Assembly (NCBI GenBank): GCA_009702725.1
Contig: WLHM01000117.1
Span: forward strand, 1 to 5,157
Direction of reading: 5' to 3'
Origin: Actinomycetota bacterium
Lineage (GTDB): Bacteria > Actinomycetota > Actinomycetes > S36-B12
Length of the DNA stretch: 5,157 bases
Part shown: one piece after another, positions 1-5,157 of the stretch
Position numbering within the stretch: position 1 is the stretch's first letter
Layout of the letters: each line of letters begins with the position of its first letter
Notes under the pieces: model-generated
Database searches by the model: none
What the model saw: the letters and a program-made list of their open reading frames with translations, nothing else
What the model was told of the DNA's origin: nothing
Translations under genes and position numbers: made by a program

Positions 1-18
1 AAGGGCTGGACGCCGGTT

Positions 19-948
19 TCACTTGTGGCCGGTGGCAACTTCAAGCAATAACCGCTCAAAACCCGGACTATCGAACTCCGCGACCGCCCGGTCATACTTT
101 TCCATCCCCCAGGCCCAATAATCAAAATCAATGGGGCTGATCGACGTTTGGATAGCCGCCCACAAGGTCCAGCCGTACTGAGAAGCCAACCCCCAAAGAC
201 GGGCCCGGGCCGTCTTACCAGGCAAATTCTGCCCCCAGTAACTTTCTACGAGCACGTCCAACAAATTTAAAGGCAGGGTGGATTCACTCCAGATATTGCC
301 GAGCTCAAAGCTTGCTTCATTATTTCCCGAGTATTCATAGTCGATGAGCCAAAGCCGGTCACCACCGTCAATGAAATTTGCTGCTAGCAGATCGTTATTG
401 CAGGGGACCGTAGGCTCTGGGCGGATCTCCATCGCCGCTCGCATACGCGCAAACGCTGGCATGAGATCCAGGTACCGTGCAGGTAACCGATACCCCTCTG
501 CTCGCACCAGCGACAAATAGCGCGCCTGGATGTCGAACATATTAAAGTCACTGACAAATCTTGGGCCGGCGTGCAGTAGTCGACATGCCGTAGCGATTCT
601 CGGCAAGTTCACCGGGTTACGTACATCAGCTTCGGTAAAGGTTCGCCCGTCAATCCAACCGACAACCAAGGCGCCGGCCTCGGGCAAATACTCAATGACG
701 GGTGCTCCGGCTCCGCAGACTGCGGCGGAGATTGAATTCTGGTGCTCATTGTCTCGATCAATCGCGAGCGCCGACGACCCAGCGTCGGAGAGCCGAACCA
801 CGACAATCCCATCCGGCGTTGTCACCTTGTAGTTACGATTGGTGATCCCGCCAGCCAAAACCTCGGCGGAGCTGGCATTTCGGACGCAGGATAATTTCAC
901 TATCCGAGCAGCATCTGATGGTGGCAGCTCAGCGAATGGGTCAAGCAC
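19..948 (-). CDS. Choline/ethanolamine kinase-like phosphotransferase (APH/choline kinase fold)
   Basis: A 309-residue cytoplasmic protein of the aminoglycoside phosphotransferase/choline kinase superfamily, whose members transfer the ATP gamma-phosphate to a small-molecule hydroxyl. Visible motifs are the nucleotide loop GGITNRNYKV (33-42), a VVVRL strand (49-53) with Arg52 where Lys/Arg contacts ATP, Glu68 in RDNEHQ, the catalytic-loop (Brenner) motif CNNDLLAANF (183-192) with Asp186 and Asn191, and the metal-binding IDYEYSGNN (202-210) with Asp203, followed by FELGN. The IDYEYS/FELGN block is closest to choline/ethanolamine kinases. The usual His of H-N-D is Asn184 here; the core Asp and Asn are kept, so activity is plausible. 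The GTG start at 948 has GAGG 6 nt upstream, and no ATG, GTG or TTG lies in frame before the stop at 1005-1003. It is divergent from the synthetase operon, which suggests a linked role in amino-alcohol metabolism (inference). The substrate cannot be read from sequence; a general APH-family kinase is the alternative. Confidence 0.93.
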   Translation of the reverse strand: MLDPFAELPPSDAARIVKLSCVRNASSAEVLAGGITNRNYKVTTPDGIVVVRLSDAGSSALAIDRDNEHQNSISAAVCGAGAPVIEYLPEAGALVVGWIDGRTFTEADVRNPVNLPRIATACRLLHAGPRFVSDFNMFDIQARYLSLVRAEGYRLPARYLDLMPAFARMRAAMEIRPEPTVPCNNDLLAANFIDGGDRLWLIDYEYSGNNEASFELGNIWSESTLPLNLLDVLVESYWGQNLPGKTARARLWGLASQYGWTLWAAIQTSISPIDFDYWAWGMEKYDRAVAEFDSPGFERLLLEVATGHK

Positions 949-954
949 CTGACA

Positions 955-958
955 CCTC
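955..958 (-). promoter_or_regulatory. Ribosome binding site of the kinase-like gene
   Basis: On the minus strand GAGG lies 6 nt before the GTG at 948-946. It supports this non-ATG start. The nearby ATG at 964-962 is out of frame with the protein. Confidence 0.65.
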
Positions 959-973
959 GTCCATAAAAGGCAG

Positions 974-1012
974 CGTAGGTCACCAACGGGGTGAACCCAC
1001 GGCTAACCTACG
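974..1012. repeat. Nested inverted repeats, candidate operator
   Basis: An outer pair CGTAGGT (974-980) and ACCTACG (1006-1012) is a perfect 7-bp inverted repeat with arms about 32 bp apart centre to centre, close to three helical turns. Inside it, TCACC (980-984) and GGTGA (990-994) form a second perfect inverted repeat around a 5-nt spacer. If one A is bulged, this extends to GGTCACC against GGTGAACC. The position in the divergent spacer fits a dimeric regulator acting on both transcripts. No regulator gene is in the window, so the binding protein is unknown. Confidence 0.45.
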
Positions 1013-1035
1013 ACTAATTCGGGGGCCGGGACGCA

Positions 1036-1055
1036 AAGGGAGCCCTTCATAGGGC
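1036..1055 (+). repeat. Two mutually exclusive short hairpins upstream of the synthetase gene
   Basis: AAGGG (1036-1040) can pair with CCCTT (1043-1047). Alternatively GCCCT (1042-1046) can pair with AGGGC (1051-1055) around a TCAT loop. Another AGGG follows at 1056-1059. The two pairings share the CCCT segment, so only one can form at a time. The element lies about 45 nt before the ATG and could be in the 5' leader, or it could be a palindromic protein site. The stems are short, so chance is possible. Confidence 0.3.
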
Positions 1056-1087
1056 AGGGTTGGGGTCCTGAGTGTTGATGGCGACCC

Positions 1088-1092
1088 GGAGG
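1088..1092 (+). promoter_or_regulatory. Ribosome binding site of the synthetase gene
   Basis: GGAGG sits 6 nt before the ATG at 1099. An in-frame TAG at 1093-1095 rules out any earlier start, so the two together fix the N terminus. Confidence 0.85.
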
Positions 1093-1098
1093 TAGCAA

Positions 1099-2463
1099 AT
1101 GGCTCGCATTGCCCGACTTGATGTTGAAACCCTCAAGCGCGAAGTCGAGGCCGGCACCATCGACACGGTGGCGGTAGCAATCACCGATATGCAAGGGCGC
1201 CTGCAAGGTAAGCGCATCCATGCACATTTTTTTGTCGACGAAGTACTCGGCCACGGCACCGAAGGGTGCAACTACCTTCTCGCCGTAGACGTTGACATGA
1301 ACACCGTCAACGGCTACGAGATGTCATCTTGGGAGACGGGGTACGGCGACCTAGTGATGCGCCCCGACCTTGGCACCTTGCATTACCAGCCCTGGCAGCC
1401 CGGCACCGTCGGTGTGCTGTGCGATGTGCTTTGGGACGACGGCTCCGACGTAGTCGCCTCACCCCGCCAAATCCTGCGAGGGCAACTTGCCCGACTTGCC
1501 GATGCGGGCATGGGCGCATTTGTTGGCACCGAACTTGAGTTCATTGTTTTTCTGGATTCCTACGAGGAGGCATGGGAGCGCGGCTACCGCGATCTCACCC
1601 CGGCAAATCTTTATAACGTTGACTATTCGATGCTTGGTACCGCAAGGGTTGAACCCCTACTTCGCCGCATCCGCAATGAGATGACCACGGCCGGCATGAT
1701 CGTTGAGAGCGCAAAAGGTGAATGCAATCTTGGCCAGCACGAGATCGCTTTTAAGTACACGGATGCGTTAGCCACCTGCGACAACCATGTGGTTTACAAG
1801 ACCGGGGCCAAAGAGATAGCCGCTCAAGAAGGGGTATCTCTAACCTTCATGGCAAAGTTCAATGAGCGGGAAGGCAGCTCATGTCACATCCACCTTTCCT
1901 TCCGCGGTAACGATGGCTCGATGGTGATGGCTGATGATAATGACCCGTCAGGTATGTCGGCCTTGGGTAAAGCCTTCATCGCTGGCCAGTTAGCACACAT
2001 TGACGAACTGACACTTCTTTATGCTCCCCAGATCAACTCGTACAAACGCTTCGTGCCAGGTTCCTTCGCGCCGACCGCGGTGCGCTGGGGTCGCGATAAC
2101 CGCACCTGCGCTTTCCGGCTCGTCGGCCACGGTCAATCACTTCGCCTTGAGAACCGAGTTCCGGGAGGTGATGTAAATCCGTATCTTGCCGTCGCCGGGA
2201 TGATCGCGGCCGGCCTTGATGGCATCGAGCGCAACTTGCAACTGGAGCCGGAGTTCGAAGGCAATGCCTACTCGAGTGATTCAGCCCACGTGGCTTCTGA
2301 CATGCGCGACTCACTGGAACTCTGGGAGTCTTCGCCTTGGATCACTGAGACTTTCGGCGCCGCAGTGCAGGCTCACTACACCAACATGGCAAAAGTAGAA
2401 CTTGCCGCATTTGGCAAGGCCGTTACTGACTGGGAGCGGTACCGCAGTTTCGAAAGACTCTAA
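1099..2463 (+). CDS. glnA4: GlnA4-type gamma-glutamylamide synthetase (glutamine synthetase family)
   Basis: A 454-residue type I glutamine synthetase-fold enzyme expected to join an amine to the gamma-carboxyl of glutamate using ATP in the cytoplasm. The beta-grasp N domain covers about residues 15-105 and the catalytic domain about 120-454. Metal and substrate residues are present: Glu145 and Glu147 in GTELEF, Glu208 and Glu215 in GECNLGQHEI, His263 and His265 in GSSCHIH, NSYKRFVPG (313-321), DNRT with Arg335, and Glu351/Arg353 in RLENRVPGGD. The ammonium-site DGSS of true glutamine synthetase is replaced near 54-66 (GTEGCNYLLAVDV), and the flap Glu (VPGYEAP in enterobacterial GlnA) aligns with Phe323 in VPGSFAP. 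Tyr391 aligns with the adenylylated Tyr but lacks the NLYDLP context. This points to an amine other than ammonia: ethanolamine (as for Streptomyces GlnA4), a polyamine (GlnA3/PuuA) or an alkylamine (IpuC). It is first in the operon, before the dehydrogenases. The exact substrate is inferred. Confidence 0.95.
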   Translation: MARIARLDVETLKREVEAGTIDTVAVAITDMQGRLQGKRIHAHFFVDEVLGHGTEGCNYLLAVDVDMNTVNGYEMSSWETGYGDLVMRPDLGTLHYQPWQPGTVGVLCDVLWDDGSDVVASPRQILRGQLARLADAGMGAFVGTELEFIVFLDSYEEAWERGYRDLTPANLYNVDYSMLGTARVEPLLRRIRNEMTTAGMIVESAKGECNLGQHEIAFKYTDALATCDNHVVYKTGAKEIAAQEGVSLTFMAKFNEREGSSCHIHLSFRGNDGSMVMADDNDPSGMSALGKAFIAGQLAHIDELTLLYAPQINSYKRFVPGSFAPTAVRWGRDNRTCAFRLVGHGQSLRLENRVPGGDVNPYLAVAGMIAAGLDGIERNLQLEPEFEGNAYSSDSAHVASDMRDSLELWESSPWITETFGAAVQAHYTNMAKVELAAFGKAVTDWERYRSFERL

Positions 2464-2495
2464 GCCCAGCACTATCACCGCAGAATTCACTACTC

Positions 2496-2500
2496 AGGAG
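2496..2500 (+). promoter_or_regulatory. Ribosome binding site of the aldehyde dehydrogenase gene
   Basis: AGGAG lies 5 nt before the ATG at 2506, within the 42-nt gap after the synthetase stop. No other in-frame start codon occurs between that stop and 2506. Confidence 0.85.
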
Positions 2501-2505
2501 AAGAA

Positions 2506-3864
2506 ATGCACGCCGTAATTAACCCGGCCACTGAAGAGATTGTTGCCAACGTCGCCGCTACCTCATCCGACGAAGCCGATCAGGCAATTGTGCGCGCTAA
2601 CGCGGCATTTGAATCTTGGCGAGGCGTTGCTCCGGGTGATCGAGCAAACCTGATGCGCAGATTTTCAGATGTGGTGCGCGAGCACGCTGAAGAACTTGCT
2701 CAACTTGAGGTCAAGAACTCAGGTCACACCATCGGTAACGCCCGCTGGGAAGCAAATAACGTCGCCAACGTCCTGAACTACTACTCCGGTGCCCCTGAGC
2801 GCCTGTTCGGCCAGCAAATCCCAGTGCCCGGTGGTGTTGACATTACTTTCAAGGAGCCTATCGGCGTAGTTGGTGTCATCGTCCCTTGGAATTTCCCGAT
2901 GCCGATTGCCGGTTGGGGTTTTGCTCCCGCCTTGGCCGCAGGGTGCACCGTGGTTTTGAAGCCAGCCGAATTGACGCCTCTTACCGCGATCAGGCTCGGT
3001 GAACTTGCACTCGAGGCCGGCATTCCCGAGGACGTCTTCATCGTGCTACCCGGCAAGGGCTCGGTCGTCGGCCAGCGGTTTGTCGACAACCCGCTCGTTC
3101 GCAAAGTGGTGTTCACCGGCTCAACATCAGTGGGCGCTGCGGTCATGGCCGGTTGCGCACCACAGATTAAGCCGGTCACCCTTGAACTCGGTGGTAAGAG
3201 CGCCAATATTATTTTCGCCGATTCAGATATCGAAAAGGCTGCCGCAACAGCCCCTTATGGAGTCTTTGATAACGCCGGCCAGGATTGCTGCGCTCGCTCC
3301 CGCATTTTGGTTCAGCGATCGGTCTTCGATCGCTTCATGGAGCTTTTCGAAACTGCAGTCAAGGGCGTAGTTGTTGGCGATCCTTCACTTGAGCAAACCG
3401 AGATGGGGCCACTTATCTCACGGGCGCAACATGACACCGTTTCGTCGTACGTACCAAGTGATGCGCCGATCGCCTTTCGGGGTAGCTGCCCAACAGGGCC
3501 CGGCTACTGGTTCGCCCCCACCGTGCTAGCGCCGGTCGCACCTGATGCGCGGGCCTTTCGCGAAGAGATTTTCGGCCCGGTTGTTGTCGTCACCGCTTTT
3601 GAGGATGAGGCCGACGGCATCGCATTGGCAAATGACTCCGAGTTTGGTCTTTCAGGGTCAATTTGGACCCGCGACGTCGGTCGCGCACTTCGGGTAGCCC
3701 GCGGGATCGAAGCCGGCAACCTGTCGGTCAACTCCCACTCCTCGGTCAGGTACTGGACCCCATTTGGTGGTTTCAAGCGCTCTGGCCTAGGTCGTGAACT
3801 CGGACCGGATGCACTCGATGCGTTCACTGAAACCAAAAACGTGTTCTTGAGCACCGAAGATTAA
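2506..3864 (+). CDS. NAD(P)-dependent aldehyde dehydrogenase (AldC/PuuC-like)
   Basis: A 452-residue cytoplasmic enzyme of the aldehyde dehydrogenase superfamily, oxidising an aldehyde to its acid. Visible motifs are VPWNFPM (126-132) with oxyanion-hole Asn129, KPAELTP with Lys152, the cofactor loop FTGSTSVG (203-210), general base Glu227 in LELGGKS, nucleophile Cys261 in NAGQDCCARSR (a second Cys follows at 262), EEIFGPV (353-359) with the ribose-binding Glu354 and Phe356, and the C-terminal WTPFGGFKRSGLGRE block. It is shorter than the common 475-500 residues, with a short N terminus and a short segment around 310-335; this matches the remembered size of mycobacterial AldC (about 455), so it looks subfamily-typical rather than truncated. 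It lies between the synthetase and the SDR, so the likely substrate is a gamma-glutamyl-linked aldehyde, for example from gamma-glutamylethanolamide (inference). A general aldehyde dehydrogenase is the alternative. Confidence 0.96.
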   Translation: MHAVINPATEEIVANVAATSSDEADQAIVRANAAFESWRGVAPGDRANLMRRFSDVVREHAEELAQLEVKNSGHTIGNARWEANNVANVLNYYSGAPERLFGQQIPVPGGVDITFKEPIGVVGVIVPWNFPMPIAGWGFAPALAAGCTVVLKPAELTPLTAIRLGELALEAGIPEDVFIVLPGKGSVVGQRFVDNPLVRKVVFTGSTSVGAAVMAGCAPQIKPVTLELGGKSANIIFADSDIEKAAATAPYGVFDNAGQDCCARSRILVQRSVFDRFMELFETAVKGVVVGDPSLEQTEMGPLISRAQHDTVSSYVPSDAPIAFRGSCPTGPGYWFAPTVLAPVAPDARAFREEIFGPVVVVTAFEDEADGIALANDSEFGLSGSIWTRDVGRALRVARGIEAGNLSVNSHSSVRYWTPFGGFKRSGLGRELGPDALDAFTETKNVFLSTED

Positions 3865-3891
3865 TTCAGCAACCGCTAGTGGACTACTGAT

Positions 3892-3904
3892 AAGGAATTG
3901 AGGA
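3892..3904 (+). promoter_or_regulatory. Two candidate Shine-Dalgarno sites for the SDR gene
   Basis: AAGGA (3892-3896) lies 11 nt and GAGGA (3900-3904) only 3 nt before the ATG at 3908, so neither has ideal spacing. An in-frame TGA at 3899-3901 fixes the start at 3908. Weaker initiation than for the two upstream genes is possible. Confidence 0.5.
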
Positions 3905-3907
3905 ATC

Positions 3908-4687
3908 ATGAGTGACAGCAAATGTCGACGTCTTGAGGGCCGGGTAGCCGTCATCACCGGCGGTGCCAGCGGGATTGGCTTGGCCACCGTCCGACGACTA
4001 GCCGACGAGGGCGCCAAGGTGGTAATCGGTGACCTAGACCCAACGAGCGGCGAGGCGGCGGCTGCTGAAGTCGGTGGACTTTTTATCAAGACCGACGTCA
4101 CCAATGCCGATCAAGTTGCTGCAATGTTTCAGGCCGCCAAGGACACCTACGGCAGCATCGATGTCGCTTTTAATAATGCAGGCATTTCACCACCAGATGA
4201 CGACTCCATCCTCGAGACAGGGATCGATGCCTGGCGGCGTGTGCAAGAGGTGAACCTGACATCTGTCTTCTTATGTTGTAAGGCTGTCCTTCCCTACATG
4301 CTCGAGCAAGGTAAAGGCTCGATTATCAACACGGCCTCCTTTGTCGCAACCATGGCCGCCGCCACTTCGCAGATTTCATACACCGCATCAAAAGGTGGCG
4401 TGCTAGCTATGAGCCGCGAACTCGGTGTGCAATTTGCGCGCTCGGGCGTGCGGGTTAATGCACTTTCGCCCGGACCGGTGAACACCCCGTTGCTGATTGA
4501 GTTATTCGCCAAAGACCCAGAACGAGCAGCGCGCCGCCTGGTTCATATTCCGTTTGGCCGATTTGGTGAACCACATGAAATTGCAGCAGCGGTTGCCTTC
4601 CTGGCGAGTGATGACTCATCCTTCATCACCGCCTCCAATTTCTTGGTTGATGGTGGTATCTCCGGGGCCTACGTCACCCCGCTCTAG
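3908..4687 (+). CDS. Classical short-chain dehydrogenase/reductase, probably NAD-dependent
   Basis: A 259-residue Rossmann-fold oxidoreductase of the classical SDR family. It shows the cofactor motif TGGASGIG (17-24), Asp42 at the end of beta-strand 2 (VVIGDLD), which usually favours NAD over NADP, NNAG (89-92), and the full catalytic tetrad Asn116, Ser144 (NTAS), Tyr158 and Lys162 (YTASK). PGPVNTPL (188-195) and the VDGG segment near the C terminus are typical. Automatic annotation would often call such proteins 3-oxoacyl-ACP reductase, but nothing nearby concerns fatty-acid synthesis. It is last in the operon, 43 nt after the aldehyde dehydrogenase, and resembles M. tuberculosis Rv2857c in size (about 258) and neighbourhood. 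The context suggests it oxidises the alcohol of a gamma-glutamyl amino alcohol to the aldehyde used by its neighbour (inference). A different alcohol or ketone substrate cannot be excluded. Confidence 0.96.
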   Translation: MSDSKCRRLEGRVAVITGGASGIGLATVRRLADEGAKVVIGDLDPTSGEAAAAEVGGLFIKTDVTNADQVAAMFQAAKDTYGSIDVAFNNAGISPPDDDSILETGIDAWRRVQEVNLTSVFLCCKAVLPYMLEQGKGSIINTASFVATMAAATSQISYTASKGGVLAMSRELGVQFARSGVRVNALSPGPVNTPLLIELFAKDPERAARRLVHIPFGRFGEPHEIAAAVAFLASDDSSFITASNFLVDGGISGAYVTPL

Positions 4688-4709
4688 ACGCCAACTCCGG
4701 TATGCCTGC

Positions 4710-4759
4710 ACCTGCTGGAACCGTCATTTCTGGGCCTATTTCTGACGGATTCAGCAGGT
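4710..4759. terminator. Imperfect inverted repeat between convergent genes, candidate bidirectional terminator
   Basis: ACCTGCTGGAACCGTCA (4710-4726) pairs with TGACGGATTCAGCAGGT (4743-4759), giving a 17-position stem with two mismatches around a 16-nt loop. It begins 22 nt after the SDR stop and lies beyond the stop of the minus-strand hydrolase gene, where both transcripts should end. Neither side has a T-run, which is common for actinobacterial hairpin terminators but leaves a protein-binding site possible. Confidence 0.5.
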
Positions 4760-4762
4760 CAA

Positions 4763-4795
4763 AGGTGCGGGTACCTGGGAAGGCGCGGGCACCTG
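4763..4795. repeat. Tandem 15-nt direct repeat, with a related copy at 4831-4844
   Basis: AGGTGCGGGTACCTG (4763-4777) and AGGCGCGGGCACCTG (4781-4795) match at 13 of 15 positions with an 18-nt period. AGGTGCGATACCTG at 4831-4844 resembles the first copy with one base missing, and lies in the last codons of the hydrolase gene. Alternative hairpins are possible: AGGTGC (4763-4768) with GCACCT (4789-4794), or ACCTGC (4791-4796) with GCAGGT (4803-4808). The function is unknown. Confidence 0.5.
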
Positions 4796-4828
4796 CGCTG
4801 GGGCAGGTCGCCGGGCAACTGCTTTAGG

Positions 4829-5157
4829 TTAGGTGCGATACCTGATGGCCGCGGCCAAGAAGGTGCCGATCAAGAGTGCATCGGCAATCCGTCGATCCGG
4901 GTGTTCTGGATGCCATTGCACACCGAGACAAAAGTCTGCGGTGGTGTCCTCACAAACTTCAATAGTGCCGTCGGCGGCCCACCCGGTCACCGTTAAGTCT
5001 CCGGGGCTATCTATACCCTGGTGGTGCGAAGAGTTAACAGTGGTAGCAGTGGTGCCCATTACTTGCGCGATGAGCGAGCCGGCAGCGAAGGTGGCGTCGT
5101 GGTCAACGAACTGCCCGGGGGCTTCACGGTGCACAGTTGCTAACCCGAGGTCGGGTA
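4829..5157 (-). CDS. puuD: PuuD-like gamma-glutamyl hydrolase (class I glutamine amidotransferase/peptidase C26), partial
   Basis: The C-terminal part of a gene whose 5' end lies beyond the right edge; the frame stays open to the last base and reads PDLGLATVHREAPG just inside the edge, so the GTG at 5134 is internal. About 110 residues are visible. Family landmarks are FVDHDATF, VNSSHHQGID and LGVQWHPE, in which His (4910-4912) and Glu (4904-4906) belong to the Cys-His-Glu triad; the nucleophilic Cys would be outside the window. PuuD-type enzymes hydrolyse gamma-glutamyl amides such as gamma-glutamyl-GABA to glutamate and the free amino acid. Here it would complete the route begun by the synthetase, releasing glutamate and the oxidised product (inference). 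It is on the opposite strand and convergent with the SDR, unlike the mycobacterial locus, where the equivalent gene sits next to glnA4. Other C26 amidases are possible. Confidence 0.92.
   Translation of the reverse strand, partial: PDLGLATVHREAPGQFVDHDATFAAGSLIAQVMGTTATTVNSSHHQGIDSPGDLTVTGWAADGTIEVCEDTTADFCLGVQWHPEHPDRRIADALLIGTFLAAAIRYRT

Larger units (their letters stand above)
949..1098. promoter_or_regulatory. Divergent intergenic regulatory region
   Basis: This 150-nt spacer separates two genes that face away from each other, so promoters for both must lie here or overlap the gene starts. I see no convincing -35/-10 pair on either strand. TAACCT at 1004-1009 on the plus strand fits a loose actinobacterial TAnnnT -10 element but has no good -35 partner. 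The region is rich in short inverted repeats, listed separately, which are candidates for a shared operator and a leader structure. Confidence 0.7.

Noticed and set aside
1004..1009. TAACCT as a -10 promoter element for the synthetase operon
   Set aside because: It fits only the loose TAnnnT pattern and has no -35 match at suitable spacing, so it is not listed as a feature.
2781..3206. A 141-codon open frame on the minus strand inside the aldehyde dehydrogenase gene
   Set aside because: It lies wholly opposite a gene with all of its family motifs intact, its protein shows no recognisable domain, and GC-rich coding DNA often leaves such open antisense frames.
3283..3294. Double cysteine at residues 261-262 of the aldehyde dehydrogenase as a sign of altered catalysis
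   Set aside because: Cys261 sits in the normal nucleophile position of the GQxC motif, and a neighbouring Cys occurs in other family members, so nothing unusual is shown.
3877..3886. TAGT-GG-ACTA inverted repeat between the aldehyde dehydrogenase and SDR genes
   Set aside because: A 4-bp stem with a 2-nt loop is too short to support a terminator or operator.
4497..4745. An 82-codon plus-strand frame overlapping the end of the SDR gene and running into the spacer
   Set aside because: Most of it overlaps the conserved SDR C terminus in another frame, it has no recognisable domain, and its tail crosses the hairpin.
4829..5134. The GTG at 5134 as the true start of the hydrolase gene, giving a complete 101-residue protein
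   Set aside because: The frame continues to the window edge with family-like sequence, and a 101-residue protein would lack the amidotransferase nucleophile domain. The gene is partial because of the window, not truncated.

Overview
The window looks like a piece of an actinobacterial chromosome. GC is moderately high by eye. All the complete proteins resemble actinobacterial families, and the set glutamine synthetase-like enzyme, aldehyde dehydrogenase, short-chain dehydrogenase and class I glutamine amidotransferase matches, from memory, the Mycobacterium tuberculosis glnA4-Rv2859c-aldC-Rv2857c locus. TTA leucine codons occur in ordinary metabolic genes here (two each in the synthetase and the SDR), which argues against Streptomyces. 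I cannot name the genus.

Layout: (1) 19-948, minus strand: a choline/ethanolamine kinase-like phosphotransferase with a GTG start. (2) 949-1098: a divergent, promoter-bearing spacer with several inverted repeats. (3) 1099-4687, plus strand: a tight three-gene operon with gaps of 42 and 43 nt, encoding a GlnA4-type gamma-glutamylamide synthetase, an NAD(P)-dependent aldehyde dehydrogenase and a classical SDR. (4) 4688-4828: a repeat-rich convergent spacer with a 17-bp imperfect hairpin and several copies of a CAGGT/ACCTG-containing motif. (5) 4829 to the right edge, minus strand: the C-terminal part of a PuuD-like gamma-glutamyl hydrolase, cut off by the window end. No gene-free stretch exceeds 300 bases.

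How the genes may work together: the synthetase would attach an amine to the gamma-carboxyl of glutamate. The SDR and aldehyde dehydrogenase would oxidise the carried group from alcohol to aldehyde to acid, and the hydrolase would then release glutamate and the oxidised product. An SDR with no amine oxidase in view fits an amino alcohol such as ethanolamine better than a diamine such as putrescine, for which an amine oxidase (PuuB) would be expected. The kinase-like neighbour fits the same substrate theme. The overall pathway type is already known or proposed in other bacteria. What deserves attention here is the substrate question, the displaced hydrolase gene, and the two structured intergenic regions.
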